NCBI RefSeq assembly: GCF_001730685.1
Contig: NZ_MDJR01000001.1
Location: 806,001-870,000, forward strand
Direction of reading: 5' to 3'
Source of the DNA: Caloranaerobacter ferrireducens
Lineage (GTDB): Bacteria > Bacillota > Clostridia > Tissierellales > Thermohalobacteraceae
DNA: 64,000 nucleotides
Every line of letters begins with the position of its first letter. The stretch's first letter is position 1. Position numbers and translations under genes: made by a program. Under the pieces are notes generated by a model that saw nothing but the letters and a program-made list of their open reading frames with translations, ran no database searches and was not told where the DNA came from. This document shows, in pieces, positions 6,947 to 16,969 of the stretch.

Positions 6947-8282
6947 AGTCTATCTCTCCTATTAAATCATATTCTAAGCAATCAGTTATTCTTACATTCA
7001 CAAAACTACCTAAAGTTAAATAATGTTTACTGTGTACATAAACAAATCCATCAATTTCTGGGCTGTCCATATAACTTCTTCCTAAATATACTAAACTATT
7101 TTCTGTTCTTTCAATCTCTTCTTCAATTAAAATCTTATAAATATCTCCTATTCTTTCTCTATTCTTTTCAAATGATATCTGTTTTTGTATTTCCATAATA
7201 ATAGATTTTCTTTCTTCTTTTATAGACTCATCGACTTGGCCTTCAAAATTAGCAGCTGGTGTACCTTCTTCTTTTGAATACGCAAAAACACCTAATCTAT
7301 CAAACCTCATATCCTTTACAAATTCGCATAGTTCATTAAACTCTTCTTCAGTTTCGCCTGGAAATCCTACAATTAATGTAGTTCTAATAACAATATTAGG
7401 TATTCTATCTCTAAGCTTCTCTATTAAATGTACTATGCTTTCTTTTGTGGTCTTTCTGTTCATTCTTTTCAAAATTCTATTATTTATATGTTGAATCGGT
7501 ATATCTACATATTTTACAACCTTTTCGTTTTTTCTTATACTATCTATAAGCTCATCTGTAAAGTCATCTGGATATAAATATTGTAATCTAATCCATTCTA
7601 ATCCTTCAATTTTATTTAATTCATCTAAAAGTTTCGGTAGTTTAACCTCATTATATAAATCCAACCCGTACTTTGTAGTATCTTGTGCTATTAAAATTAT
7701 TTCTTTTTTCCCCATTTTAACCAATTTCTCAACTTCTTCAATAATTCTTTCAATAGGTCTACTCCTATACTTACCTCTAATCTTAGGTATGATACAATAA
7801 GTACAGAAATTATTACACCCCTCAGCAATTTTTACATAAGCAGTCGAATTAGAAGAACTTATAAATCTAGGCAGAATATCATAATCAAAATTATTTATTC
7901 CACCAACCTTCAGAGTTCTCTTACCCTCTTCAATCTCTCTTATAACATTTACTATGTCTCTTAAATTTCCTGTCCCAATAACCGCATCAACTTCTGGTAA
8001 TTCTTCAAGAATCTCTTCTTTGTATCTTTCAGCTAAACAACCAGTTACAATTAGCTTTTTACACTTTCCTATCTTTTTGTACTCCCCTAGTTCTATTATT
8101 GTATCTATTGATTCTTCTTTAGCGTCTTTAATAAAACCACAGGTATTAATTACTATGATGTCTGCTTTATCTAAATCTTGTGTTAGTAAATAGCCATTTT
8201 CTCTTATAATACCCAACATTATCTCAGAGTCTACTAAATTTTTTGAACATCCTAAAGTTACTAATGATACTTTCGTGTTCAT
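6930..8282 (-). CDS. rimO: Ribosomal protein S12 methylthiotransferase RimO
   Basis: RimO is a radical-SAM enzyme that adds a methylthio group to an aspartate of ribosomal protein S12. The N-terminal UPF0004 domain carries three cysteines for the auxiliary cluster (Cys12 in LGCSKN, Cys48 in NTCGF, Cys82 in TGCLAE). The radical SAM triad is CNNFCTYC (Cys156, 160, 163). A C-terminal TRAM-like part follows. Length 450 is normal. The LGCSKNLVDSE and GCNNFCTYCIIP motifs favour RimO over the related tRNA enzyme MiaB. The start overlaps the mnmH stop by four bases and its end overlaps pgsA. Confidence 0.94.
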   Translation of the reverse strand: MNTKVSLVTLGCSKNLVDSEIMLGIIRENGYLLTQDLDKADIIVINTCGFIKDAKEESIDTIIELGEYKKIGKCKKLIVTGCLAERYKEEILEELPEVDAVIGTGNLRDIVNVIREIEEGKRTLKVGGINNFDYDILPRFISSSNSTAYVKIAEGCNNFCTYCIIPKIRGKYRSRPIERIIEEVEKLVKMGKKEIILIAQDTTKYGLDLYNEVKLPKLLDELNKIEGLEWIRLQYLYPDDFTDELIDSIRKNEKVVKYVDIPIQHINNRILKRMNRKTTKESIVHLIEKLRDRIPNIVIRTTLIVGFPGETEEEFNELCEFVKDMRFDRLGVFAYSKEEGTPAANFEGQVDESIKEERKSIIMEIQKQISFEKNRERIGDIYKILIEEEIERTENSLVYLGRSYMDSPEIDGFVYVHSKHYLTLGSFVNVRITDCLEYDLIGEIDYEFSK

Positions 8283-9337
8283 CTAGGCTCTCCTTTCAAT
8301 ACTGTATTTTCAACAAAGTCTATAAGTTCATTTACTGCTTCTGATATATTTCTATATTCTATTATTTTATCAAAATGTTTTATTTTATCAATTGAATATT
8401 TATATAATGGATCATAATATTCAATCATTAATTCTTTTATTACATAATCAAAATTCCGTATTTTAACCTGTTTTACCAACTCTTCAACCTTGTTATGTCC
8501 TAATCTTTTCTTTAGTTTATTAATTGAATCTATTATTAATTCTTCATTATAATTTTGTATATTAACATATTCATCAATTATATTTTTAACCCTATTATCT
8601 AAACTAGTTTTTATTAGTATATGATAGCCATTAGAAATATCATTATAAAGAAAATCTTGAATAACAATTCTCCCAATTCTTTTACTTTCACTTTCTACAA
8701 ACATATAACTATTCTTTACCTCTTTTAATTTTTTTAATAACATTGAATCAAATTTTTTTTGTGTACTTGATTCCTCTCTAAAGTATATATTACCAAAAAC
8801 TGAACCACTATTTCTAGCTAAATACTCCAAATTCAAAACAGGTTCACCTTGTTTTTCTAACAGCGATAATAATTTTGTTTTTCCAGTTCCTGTATAACCA
8901 TGTAGAACAATAAACTTGATTTTATTTTTATATGACTGCAATGTTTTCAAAACATAATGCCTATAGCTCTTATATCCCCCCTCAATTAGAAAAACATCCA
9001 ATCCCATTGCATCTAAAACTTTTGCTACAGAATTACTTCTCATTCCTCCTCTATAACAAAATAATGCAATTTTTTTCCCTTCTCTTTTTATCTTATTAGC
9101 TATAGAATAAAAATCTACTAGTTTTTTTGATGCATATTCAAGCCCTAAAACTTTTGCTTTTTCAACATCAACTTGTTTATAAATATATCCTATTTCTTCA
9201 CGTTCTTTATCAGTTAGTATAGGCATATTAATAGCTTCAGGAATTGTATCAATTTTATATTCACTCGGGCTTCTTACATCTATATAAACTATATCATCTT
9301 TATCAATTACATCCTCTATCTTTACTACATTTATCAT
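8279..9337 (-). CDS. mnmH: tRNA 2-selenouridine synthase
   Basis: MnmH (SelU, YbbB) replaces the sulfur of 2-thiouridine at the tRNA wobble position with selenium, using selenophosphate, through a geranylated intermediate. The N-terminal rhodanese domain includes YIDVRSPSEY and the catalytic CYRGGMRS (about Cys94). The C-terminal domain has a P-loop GYTGTGKT (about 147-154). I chose ATG 9337 because the in-frame GTG at 9346 lies inside the SD AGAGGTG. The gene overlaps rimO by four bases. Its presence implies that the cell makes selenophosphate, unless the enzyme serves only geranylation; selD is not in the window. Confidence 0.9.
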   Translation of the reverse strand: MINVVKIEDVIDKDDIVYIDVRSPSEYKIDTIPEAINMPILTDKEREEIGYIYKQVDVEKAKVLGLEYASKKLVDFYSIANKIKREGKKIALFCYRGGMRSNSVAKVLDAMGLDVFLIEGGYKSYRHYVLKTLQSYKNKIKFIVLHGYTGTGKTKLLSLLEKQGEPVLNLEYLARNSGSVFGNIYFREESSTQKKFDSMLLKKLKEVKNSYMFVESESKRIGRIVIQDFLYNDISNGYHILIKTSLDNRVKNIIDEYVNIQNYNEELIIDSINKLKKRLGHNKVEELVKQVKIRNFDYVIKELMIEYYDPLYKYSIDKIKHFDKIIEYRNISEAVNELIDFVENTVLKGEPR

Positions 9338-9368
9338 TAGTAACACCTCTTATTTAAAATATTATAAA

Positions 9369-11627
9369 CTACTCTTTTAAATCTTCTTTTGTTACTAATA
9401 CTTTCCTCGGTTTGCTTCCTTCATATCCACCAATTATACCTCTTTCCTCCATCTCATCAATGAGCCTAGCCGCTCTAGAATATCCGATTCTAAATTTTCT
9501 TTGTAATAATGATATAGAAGCCTGTCCATGTTCTATAACTAAATCGATAGCTTTTTGCAACAATTCATCTACAGTATCATCGCTTTTCTCAGTTTTATTA
9601 TTAACACTTTCTAGTAATTCATTCTCATAGTTTTCTTCATTATTATATTCTTTTAAATAAGCGACGATTTTTTCTACTTCTCTATCACTTATATAAGCCC
9701 CTTGAACTCTAATTGGTTTTGAAGCGCCTACTGGATAATATAGCATATCTCCTTTACCTAAAAGTTTTTCAGCACCATTCATATCTAAAATCGTTCTTGA
9801 ATCGGCTTGTGAAGACACAGCAAATGATATCCTTGAAGGTATATTTGCTTTTATAGTACCTGTTATAACATCAACAGATGGTCTCTGAGTCGCTATAATT
9901 AAATGAATACCAGCAGCTCTTGCCATCTGTGCTAACCTACATATACTTTCTTCTACTTCATTTGGTGCAACCATCATTAAATCAGCTAATTCATCAATGA
10001 TTACTACAATTTGAGGTAGCTTCTTATCAGTTTGTTCTTTATCTAGTTTTTTATTATAACTATGTAGATCTCTAACTCCTAGCTTAGAAAACAATTTATA
10101 TCTTCTTGTCATTTCATTTACAGCCCAATTTAATGCAAAAGAAGCTTTTTTAGGATCAGTAACAACAGGTATTAATAAATGTGGTATTCCATTATATACG
10201 CTTAATTCAACTACTTTGGGATCAATCATTAATAATTTCACTTCATCAGGTCTAGATTTATAAAGTATACTAGCTATCAAAGTATTTATACAAACACTTT
10301 TACCAGATCCAGTAGCACCTGCTATAAGCAAATGTGGCATCTTTTCTAAATTGGCTACTATAGGATTTCCAGCTATATCCTGACCTAAAGCAAAAGGAAT
10401 TTTAGTTTCTATATTCTTATACTCTTTTGATAACAATACTTCTCTAATTTTAACAGCTGATTTCACTTTATTCGGTACTTCAATACCTATTGCAGATTTA
10501 CCAGGTATCGGTGCTTCTATTCTTATATCAGAAGATGCTAAACTTAATGCTAAATCATCAGCTAAATTTACAATTTTGCTTACTTTAACACCAGGTGCAG
10601 GCTGTAATTCAAATCTAGTAATTGTTGGTCCTCTACTAATTTGTACAATTTCTGCTTCAATACCAAAATCTAATAAAGTCTTCTCTAGTTTTTTTGCATT
10701 ATTAATTATTTCTGTTTTATCATTTATCATTTGCTGTTTATTAGTAGCAATATCTAATAAATCGATACTTGGCAATCTAAAGTTTTCCAAAACATTAGTA
10801 TTTTTGTCTTGTATTATATTAATATCATCCTTAACACCATTTTTTATCAGTCTAGACTCATTATCCTGTTGCTTTTCAATATCTTTTGTAAAATCTAATA
10901 TCTTTATTTTCTCTTCAATCTCACTTTCATTTAACATACACTTCTTTCCATCCTTATCCTCTTGTTTAATATTCTCTATAATATTTATCCCTTGTTCTTT
11001 GTTTGAATTAGCTGCATATCTATTTTTAAATATTTTAATAAAAAACTTTTTTATTAATAAATAACACTTTTTTAGTATTTTAACATAGCTAATTTTTATT
11101 AAAAGAGATAATAAAATTAATGTTGTAGATATTAATACAATATACGTGCCCAACAAACCAAATAATTTTAATAATATAAATGCAAAAAAAGCACCTAATA
11201 ATCCTCCACCGTACATATTGCTAGCAGAAACAATGGAAATCTTTATTTTTTCAACTAGGTTTATATTTTCTATTGATGGAAAAGCTCTCAATTCAAATAA
11301 AGTTAGCATACATAAATACAACATCATTAAATATATTATTTTTTTAATACGACTATTATTAAATCTATTGAAAAGAAACAATATACCTATAATCAAAACT
11401 ATTACAGGAAATAGTACACTACCAACACCTGTTAATTCTAGTATTTTGCCTCTAATTATTTGATTAATGTAACCATTTGAATAGTTATATAAACTTGTAA
11501 ATATTAATATAGAAACTGTTATTATTATAATCCCTAAAATTTCCTTACTTATACTGTCAATACTATTGTTGCTTCTATTTTTTTTATTTTTAATTTTCTT
11601 ATTTTTTTTATTAATTATTTTTATCAA
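9369..11627 (-). CDS. ftsK: DNA translocase FtsK/SpoIIIE
   Basis: A septum-located DNA pump that clears chromosome DNA from the closing septum, and in spore formers moves DNA into the forespore. The N-terminal part (about 30-190) has several membrane segments. A lysine and asparagine rich linker follows (about 200-290), then the RecA-like motor with Walker A GATGSGKS (about 437-444) and Walker [12 protein letters not shown]. The C-terminal winged-helix gamma domain that reads polarity sequences contains [19 protein letters not shown] start at TTG 11627, because GTG 11636 is inside the SD GAGGTG. About 752 residues. Sequence alone does not separate FtsK from SpoIIIE. Confidence 0.95.
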   Translation of the reverse strand: MIKIINKKNKKIKNKKNRSNNSIDSISKEILGIIIITVSILIFTSLYNYSNGYINQIIRGKILELTGVGSVLFPVIVLIIGILFLFNRFNNSRIKKIIYLMMLYLCMLTLFELRAFPSIENINLVEKIKISIVSASNMYGGGLLGAFFAFILLKLFGLLGTYIVLISTTLILLSLLIKISYVKILKKCYLLIKKFFIKIFKNRYAANSNKEQGINIIENIKQEDKDGKKCMLNESEIEEKIKILDFTKDIEKQQDNESRLIKNGVKDDINIIQDKNTNVLENFRLPSIDLLDIATNKQQMINDKTEIINNAKKLEKTLLDFGIEAEIVQISRGPTITRFELQPAPGVKVSKIVNLADDLALSLASSDIRIEAPIPGKSAIGIEVPNKVKSAVKIREVLLSKEYKNIETKIPFALGQDIAGNPIVANLEKMPHLLIAGATGSGKSVCINTLIASILYKSRPDEVKLLMIDPKVVELSVYNGIPHLLIPVVTDPKKASFALNWAVNEMTRRYKLFSKLGVRDLHSYNKKLDKEQTDKKLPQIVVIIDELADLMMVAPNEVEESICRLAQMARAAGIHLIIATQRPSVDVITGTIKANIPSRISFAVSSQADSRTILDMNGAEKLLGKGDMLYYPVGASKPIRVQGAYISDREVEKIVAYLKEYNNEENYENELLESVNNKTEKSDDTVDELLQKAIDLVIEHGQASISLLQRKFRIGYSRAARLIDEMEERGIIGGYEGSKPRKVLVTKEDLKE

Positions 11628-11684
11628 TATAATCACCTCATAGAATAATTCTACAAAGTTTATAATAAACCTTTATTTATGTAT

Positions 11685-12512
11685 CTATTTTATCAATTCA
11701 AGTAAAATAACAATCAAGCCTAAAAACCATACATAATATGAAAAATAATATAATTTACCCTTTTCTAATACTTTAATTAAAAACTTTATTGAAAAAATAC
11801 CTGTTATACAAGATGATAAAATACCAGCTATCACTATTAAAAAACTTATATCTGATAAATTAGTAGTTAAAGTTTTAGATAACTCTAATAAAGACGCACC
11901 AAAAGTTGCTGGTAAAGCTAATAGAAAAGAAAACCTAGTAGCATTTTTTTTATTTAACCCCATGAACAACCCACCTACTATTGTAGAGCCTGATCTAGAC
12001 AAACCAGGAGTTATCGCCATTCCTTGAAATGTTCCTATTACAATAGCATCTTTAACTGTCATTTTACGAATAGATTTTTTGCCAGATTTTATTTTTTCAG
12101 CAGCCCAAAGTAATATTCCAGTAAATATTAAAGCTAAACCTATAATTATAGTTGTATTATAAAAACTTTCAAAAATATCTTCCAATAAAATACCCATTAA
12201 TGCTGTTGGTATTGAACCAATGATAATCATTATACCTAATTTTCTATATTCATTGTTTATTTTTATTTTCTTATCTTTTAATAATTCAACAATAAATTTA
12301 ATAAACTCACTTATTATATTAACTATATCTTTAAAATATACAATAAAAATTGATATTAATGTTCCAAAATGCAACATTACTGTAAAAAAAAGATTACCTT
12401 CATCAATACCAAAAAGCTTTTGTAATAAAACTAAATGACCTGAACTACTAATTGGCAAAAACTCTGTAATACCCTGAAATATCCCTAAAAAAATCGCTTT
12501 TAATAAAGACAT
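11685..12512 (-). CDS. uppP: Undecaprenyl-diphosphatase (bacitracin resistance)
   Basis: UppP/BacA removes a phosphate from undecaprenyl diphosphate on the outer face of the membrane, which recycles the lipid carrier for peptidoglycan. The 275-residue protein is very hydrophobic with multiple helices. It has both family signatures: FLPISSSGHLVLLQ near residue 17 and TPGLSRSGSTI near residue 168. SD GGGGG precedes ATG 12512. It is followed after about 60 bases by ftsK. The carrier is made by UppS, encoded near 38 kb. Confidence 0.95.
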   Translation of the reverse strand: MSLLKAIFLGIFQGITEFLPISSSGHLVLLQKLFGIDEGNLFFTVMLHFGTLISIFIVYFKDIVNIISEFIKFIVELLKDKKIKINNEYRKLGIMIIIGSIPTALMGILLEDIFESFYNTTIIIGLALIFTGILLWAAEKIKSGKKSIRKMTVKDAIVIGTFQGMAITPGLSRSGSTIVGGLFMGLNKKNATRFSFLLALPATFGASLLELSKTLTTNLSDISFLIVIAGILSSCITGIFSIKFLIKVLEKGKLYYFSYYVWFLGLIVILLELIK

Positions 12513-12537
12513 ATTACGACCCCCTTCTTAAATATAA

Positions 12538-12572
12538 AAAGTGTTAATGTTAGAACAAAACTTTAACACTTT
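12538..12572 (-). terminator. Rho-independent terminator after tepA
   Basis: 10-bp stem AAAGTGTTAA / TTAACACTTT with a 15-base loop. On the minus strand it is followed by TTTATATT. It lies about 45 bases past the tepA stop and just before uppP. Confidence 0.75.
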
Positions 12573-12617
12573 CACTCAAGTAATTATAACATATTTTATA
12601 TATATATACTATTCTAA

Positions 12618-13382
12618 TTACTCACTTCTAAATTCACTAATCATAGATTTTAATTTACTTAAAGCTTTATTTAAACCTCCTACTTCATCAATTAAACCAT
12701 ATTTAACTGCTTCTTCACCAATTAATATAGTACCTACATCATTAGCAATTTCATCTGTATCATACATGAACTTAAGGAAAGTTTCTCTATTAATTTTAGA
12801 TGTCCTTAAAACAAAGTCAATAATTCTTTGCTGCATTTTTTGAAAATATCTAAATGTTTGTGGTACCCCTATAACAAGACCTGTCATCCTAACTGGATGT
12901 ATAGTCATTGTTGCTGTTGGTACTATAAATGAGTAATCACTTGATGTAGCTAGAGGAACTCCAATACTATGACTACCTCCTAAAACTAAAGATACTTTAG
13001 GTTTACTTATACTATTTATCATCTCTGCAATAGCTAATCCTGCCTCCACATCACCACCTACTGTATTTAATATAATCAGAAGTCCCTTTATTTTAGGATT
13101 CTGTTCTACACTAACTAATTGAGGCATAATATGTTCATATTTAGTTGCTTTTTTTTGAGGTGGTGCTACTACATGCCCTTCAATTTCACCAATTATATTT
13201 AATATGTGTATATCAGTTGGTAAATCTGGACTTCTTTGAATACCTAACTCTTTAATGTTTTTAGTTATCTCTGTGTCTTTATTATCCTTCTCATTTTCTT
13301 CAGTGTTTGTCGTTGACATAATCATTTTATTGTTAAGTTTGTGCTCGTTATAATGATTTTCTAAAATCATTTTGTCATTCAT
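12618..13382 (-). CDS. tepA: ClpP-like serine protease of the TepA family
   Basis: TepA (YmfB) belongs to the ClpP/crotonase protease fold. In Bacillus it has been linked to protein export, but its substrates are poorly known. The first 50 residues are polar and low in complexity. The protease core starts at [14 protein letters not shown]. The likely nucleophile is the serine in GGSHSIG, and the catalytic histidine is in TMTIHPVRM. Length 254 matches the family. SD AAAGGAGA precedes ATG 13382. The neighbours (dapG upstream, ftsK/spoIIIE two genes downstream) match the Bacillus order. Confidence 0.88.
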   Translation of the reverse strand: MNDKMILENHYNEHKLNNKMIMSTTNTEENEKDNKDTEITKNIKELGIQRSPDLPTDIHILNIIGEIEGHVVAPPQKKATKYEHIMPQLVSVEQNPKIKGLLIILNTVGGDVEAGLAIAEMINSISKPKVSLVLGGSHSIGVPLATSSDYSFIVPTATMTIHPVRMTGLVIGVPQTFRYFQKMQQRIIDFVLRTSKINRETFLKFMYDTDEIANDVGTILIGEEAVKYGLIDEVGGLNKALSKLKSMISEFRSE

Positions 13383-13461
13383 GATTTATCTCCTTTCAAT
13401 TTTAATAGAATGTTACTAGTAATATTTTTTACTGTAAAATTATTTATATACAAAAAGAAAA

Positions 13462-13481
13462 AGTAGACATAAACGTCTACT
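13462..13481 (-). terminator. Rho-independent terminator of the aspartate kinase gene
   Basis: 7-bp stem AGTAGAC / GTCTACT followed on the minus strand by TTTTTC. The TAG stop codon is inside the stem. Confidence 0.72.
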
Positions 13482-14688
13482 CTTCACCTAAATTAAATTC
13501 CTTATGCAAAACTTTAATTGCTTTATGTGCGTCTCTTTCTTTTATTAAACACCAAATAGTTGTATGTGAATCAGAAGTCTGCAATATACTTATTCCCTCA
13601 TTAGATAATGCATTTACAATTTTAGCCATTACACCAGGTACTCCACTCATTTTATTACCAATAATACTTAATTTACAACAATTATCAATTAAATTATACC
13701 TTATGTTACTCCTATCTAATATTCTTTTTAACTTACCTAAATCCTTTTTATCTATAGTAAATATTTTTCTATCTAGTAATAAATTAATTAAATCAAGACT
13801 TATATTATTTTTAGCAATTTCATTCATTAACTTTTGTATTTTTTCTTCATTACCATCTGAATAAATAATAATTTGAACTCTTCCAACCTTATGTGTAATA
13901 GCAGTAATAATATTATCTTTATTTTTATCTATTGAATAATTATAAGTTTCAGGATAAGTGATTAAAGTACCTGTACACTCGTTTAAAGTATTTTTTACAA
14001 CAACCTTTAAATTCGCCCTTTCAGCAATTTCAACTGCTTTTGGATGAATTACTTTTGCTCCATTCTCTGCTAGCTGATAAACTTCAGAATAACATATTTT
14101 TTCAATTAATTTTGCTTCCGGTACGATTCTTGGATCAGCAGTCATTATACCATCAACATCTGTATATATTTCAACAACTTCGCTTTTTAAAGCTTCACCT
14201 AAAATAACTGCTGTTGTATCACTACCACCTCTGCCTAAAGTTGTAACTTCACCATTTTCATCTGCTCCCTGAAATCCAGCCACAACTACAATTTTATTCT
14301 GCGAAAGATGTCTCATAATTCTTTCAGGATTAACTGAAATCACATTTGCTTCACCATAGTTTGAATCTGTCACTATTCCAGCTTGCTGACCAGTAAGTAC
14401 AATAGTCTCATAACCTCTTCTTTTGATATGATCTGATAAAACAATAGCTGATATCACTTCGCCACATGACATTAATAAATCTAAATCTCTTTTACTCACA
14501 TTCTGTTTATTTACAAGACTTATAAGTGAATCTGTAGCATACGGATCCCCTTTTCGTCCCATTGCTGATACTACTACAACCAAACTATACCCTTTACTAA
14601 ATTTGTCAATTATTTTTTTTACTACTTTCTCTCTATTTTCAAAAGTTGAAACCGAAGTGCCTCCAAATTTTTGAATTACAATCTTCAT
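13477..14688 (-). CDS. dapG: Aspartate kinase
   Basis: Phosphorylates aspartate, the first step towards diaminopimelate, lysine, threonine and methionine. The 403-residue protein begins with the kinase motif KFGGTSVS (about 7-14) and has TLGRGGSDTTA in the catalytic core. Two ACT-type regulatory segments follow, the last around SGVPGVMAKIVNALSNEGIS. Length and the neighbours ymxH, dut and tepA resemble Bacillus dapG, the diaminopimelate-sensitive enzyme tied to cell wall and dipicolinate supply. The feedback specificity is inferred from context only. An extended -10 (TGATATAAT) sits upstream, and ATG 14688 follows GGGGTGA. Confidence 0.93.
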   Translation of the reverse strand: MKIVIQKFGGTSVSTFENREKVVKKIIDKFSKGYSLVVVVSAMGRKGDPYATDSLISLVNKQNVSKRDLDLLMSCGEVISAIVLSDHIKRRGYETIVLTGQQAGIVTDSNYGEANVISVNPERIMRHLSQNKIVVVAGFQGADENGEVTTLGRGGSDTTAVILGEALKSEVVEIYTDVDGIMTADPRIVPEAKLIEKICYSEVYQLAENGAKVIHPKAVEIAERANLKVVVKNTLNECTGTLITYPETYNYSIDKNKDNIITAITHKVGRVQIIIYSDGNEEKIQKLMNEIAKNNISLDLINLLLDRKIFTIDKKDLGKLKRILDRSNIRYNLIDNCCKLSIIGNKMSGVPGVMAKIVNALSNEGISILQTSDSHTTIWCLIKERDAHKAIKVLHKEFNLGEE

Positions 14689-14716
14689 AATTTCACCCCA
14701 AATATAAACTAAGTAT

Positions 14717-14725
14717 ATTATATCA
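14717..14725 (-). promoter_or_regulatory. Extended -10 promoter of the aspartate kinase gene
   Basis: Minus strand TGATATAAT is a perfect extended -10 element. The -35 region is poor. It lies about 30 bases before ATG 14688. Confidence 0.45.
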
Positions 14726-14784
14726 TATTAACGCTTAAAAGCTTACTTAATTTATAATATGAATCTAGTACTAAATTGTTAATA

Positions 14785-15027
14785 TCAATCCTCATCTAAT
14801 TCAATTATTATCATATCATTACCAATTTTTCTAATTGCTTCCCATGGAATTTCAATTTCTGCACGATTTCTCAAAATATTTAATTGTAACGAATTATCTG
14901 GGACAATTAAGTATTTTATCTTACCCGTTTTTTCATCTATTACTAAATCTGAATCAGCTACCATACCTAGTCTACCACCATCATTCAAGTTAACAATCTC
15001 TTTTCCCCCTAATTTACTTAACCTCAT
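14785..15027 (-). CDS. ymxH: YlmC/YmxH family PRC-barrel protein
   Basis: A small PRC-barrel protein of 80 residues. It begins MRLSKLGGKEIVNLNDGGRL, the typical start of the YlmC/YmxH family, and continues with DLVIDEKTGKI and the closing IPWEAIRKIG. These proteins are conserved in spore formers and often sit near sporulation or dipicolinate genes, but the molecular role is unknown. SD GGGGGA precedes ATG 15027. It lies about 70 bases downstream of dut and ahead of the aspartate kinase gene, as in related genomes. Confidence 0.85.
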   Translation of the reverse strand: MRLSKLGGKEIVNLNDGGRLGMVADSDLVIDEKTGKIKYLIVPDNSLQLNILRNRAEIEIPWEAIRKIGNDMIIIELDED

Positions 15028-15099
15028 AAAAATCCCCCTAATCCTTTTTTTATTTTTATAATCTTATGCACTAGTTAAATAAATATTCATAAATATTAA

Positions 15100-15531
15100 C
15101 TAAATACCAGTATGTCCAAAACCTCCACTACCTCTTTCAGTATCATCTAATGTTTCTACTTCTCTAAATTCAGCTTTTTCATATTTAACAAAAATAAGTT
15201 GTGCAATTCTATCCCCTGGTTTTATCACAAATTCTTTATCTCCAAAATTTATTAGTATTACTTTTATTTCTCCTCTATAATCACTATCTACAGTTCCAAT
15301 TCCATTAGCTAGTCCAATTCCATATTTTAATGCTAAACCACTTCTAGCTCTTATTTGTCCCTCATACCCTTCAGGTATTGATAAATAGATTCCCGTTGGT
15401 ATTAATAATCTTTCCATAGGTTTAAGTACTACATCTTTATCAATATTAGCAAATAAATCAATACCTGATGCTCCTTTAGTTTTATAATCGGGGATTGGAA
15501 ATTTACTTTTATTAACAATCTTTACTATCAT
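15100..15531 (-). CDS. dut: dUTP diphosphatase
   Basis: Splits dUTP to dUMP and diphosphate. This keeps uracil out of DNA and supplies dUMP for thymidylate synthesis. The trimeric all-beta dUTPase motifs are all seen: GASGIDLFAN, RARSGLALK, GIGTVDSDYRGEI and the C-terminal lid RGSGGFGHTG. Length 143 is normal. SD AGAGGTG precedes ATG 15531. It is probably cotranscribed with ymxH, since only a weak AT hairpin lies between them. Confidence 0.96.
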   Translation of the reverse strand: MIVKIVNKSKFPIPDYKTKGASGIDLFANIDKDVVLKPMERLLIPTGIYLSIPEGYEGQIRARSGLALKYGIGLANGIGTVDSDYRGEIKVILINFGDKEFVIKPGDRIAQLIFVKYEKAEFREVETLDDTERGSGGFGHTGI

Positions 15532-15607
15532 ATCTACACCTCTTTTTTCTATAATTTCAACTTTAATTTAAACTTATTATTTTCCGTTAAAATTATTAAA
15601 AAAATAA

Positions 15608-15630
15608 AGATTACTAGAACCTAGTAATCT
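15608..15630 (-). terminator. Rho-independent terminator of the M16 peptidase gene
   Basis: Perfect 10-bp stem AGATTACTAG / CTAGTAATCT with loop of three, then TTTATTTTTTT on the minus strand. The TAG stop is inside the stem. Confidence 0.85.
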
Positions 15631-16894
15631 AGCCAAAGATCTTTTTAAAATCACTTTCAATTTGATAACGATTTACATCACCTACAAATGAAATATTAAG
15701 TTTATTAAAATCTAGAACTTCTTTTGCTATCCTTTCGACATCTTCTTTCTGCACATTATCGATCATATTTAATATTTCTTTTGGCTTATACATTTTTCCA
15801 TGTAAAAGTTCCGATTTACCCATAGAAGACATTCTACTAGATGTACTTTCAAGACCTAAAATATAATTCCCCTTTAACTGTTCTTTAGATTTATATACTT
15901 CATTTGACGTTAATCCACCATTCTTTATTTTATCTATTTCTTCTGTTATCAATTGCAAAACAGTAGTTACGTAATTAGGATTTAAACCTGCATAAATCGT
16001 AAACATCCCCGTATCTTTATAAGATGATGGATATGAATATATCGAATAGGTTAATCCTTTCTCTTCTCTAATTTTTTGGAATAGCCTTGAGCTCATACTT
16101 CCGCCAAAAATATTATTCAACACCATAAGATAATACATTTCATTTGTTCCTTGAGGTACTCCCTTCATACCAAGGCAAAGATGCAATTGCTCAGTATTTT
16201 TATTTTTCCCCATAACCCTTCTATAAAACATCGGAGGATTCTGTTTTTTTTCTTTTTTCTCTACTGGAGCCCAGTCTGAAAAATATTTAGATATTAATTC
16301 TATTGCTTCATCTGTATTAAAGTTACCTGCTATAGATACAACAGTATTATTAGGTGCATAATAGCGTTTATAATAATTTAATATGTCTTTTCTATCAATT
16401 TTCTCTAAAATATTACTATTACCTAAAATTGGATACGCCAGAGGATGTCCATCAAACATAGTTCGACAAATTAAATCATGTACCAAATCTTCAGGCGAAT
16501 CTTCATACATATTAATTTCTTCAAGTACTACATTCTTCTCTTTAATAATATCTTCTTCATCAAATTTCGAATTAAAAATCATATCAGCTAATACATCGAC
16601 TGCTAAAGGCAAATGTTCGTCTAAAACTTTAGCATAAAAACAAGTACATTCTTTGCTAGTAAACGCATTTAATTGTCCGCCTACACTATCTATACTTTCT
16701 GCAATTTGTTTAGCAGTCCTATTTTCTGTTCCTTTAAACAACATATGTTCAATAAAATGTGATATTCCGTTATTATTTTGATCCTCAAATCGAGAACCTG
16801 TCTCAATCCAAATCCCTATTGTAACGGACTTTACATAAGGTATATTTTCTGTTACTATCCTTAGACCATTTTCTAATACTATCTTATTAAACAT
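15629..16894 (-). CDS. M16 family zinc metallopeptidase (MlpA/YmxG type)
   Basis: An inverzincin peptidase of the pitrilysin/processing-peptidase family, 421 residues. The zinc motif HxxEH is HFIEH (His46, Glu49, His50), followed by MLFKGTENR. A further conserved glutamate lies in VVLEEINMYEDSPEDL. The second half has the LGMKGVPQGT and SRLFQKIREEKGLTYSIYS segments typical of MlpA/YmxG. The usual neighbourhood (pnp, deacetylase, this gene, dut) is kept. Its substrate is unknown; the Bacillus relative has been reported to affect extracellular protease production. It has its own strong promoter at 16933-16961. Confidence 0.93.
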   Translation of the reverse strand: MFNKIVLENGLRIVTENIPYVKSVTIGIWIETGSRFEDQNNNGISHFIEHMLFKGTENRTAKQIAESIDSVGGQLNAFTSKECTCFYAKVLDEHLPLAVDVLADMIFNSKFDEEDIIKEKNVVLEEINMYEDSPEDLVHDLICRTMFDGHPLAYPILGNSNILEKIDRKDILNYYKRYYAPNNTVVSIAGNFNTDEAIELISKYFSDWAPVEKKEKKQNPPMFYRRVMGKNKNTEQLHLCLGMKGVPQGTNEMYYLMVLNNIFGGSMSSRLFQKIREEKGLTYSIYSYPSSYKDTGMFTIYAGLNPNYVTTVLQLITEEIDKIKNGGLTSNEVYKSKEQLKGNYILGLESTSSRMSSMGKSELLHGKMYKPKEILNMIDNVQKEDVERIAKEVLDFNKLNISFVGDVNRYQIESDFKKIFG

Positions 16895-16932
16895 CTCTTC
16901 CTCCTACAATTTACTATTGCTTACCTTTGTTT

Positions 16933-16961
16933 ATTATAGAACAGTTTAACAATTATTTCAA
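16933..16961 (-). promoter_or_regulatory. Sigma-A promoter of the M16 peptidase gene
   Basis: Minus strand TTGAAA (16961-16956), exactly 17 bases, TATAAT (16938-16933). It lies directly past the deacetylase stop codon. Confidence 0.78.
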
Positions 16962-16969
16962 TAATATCA

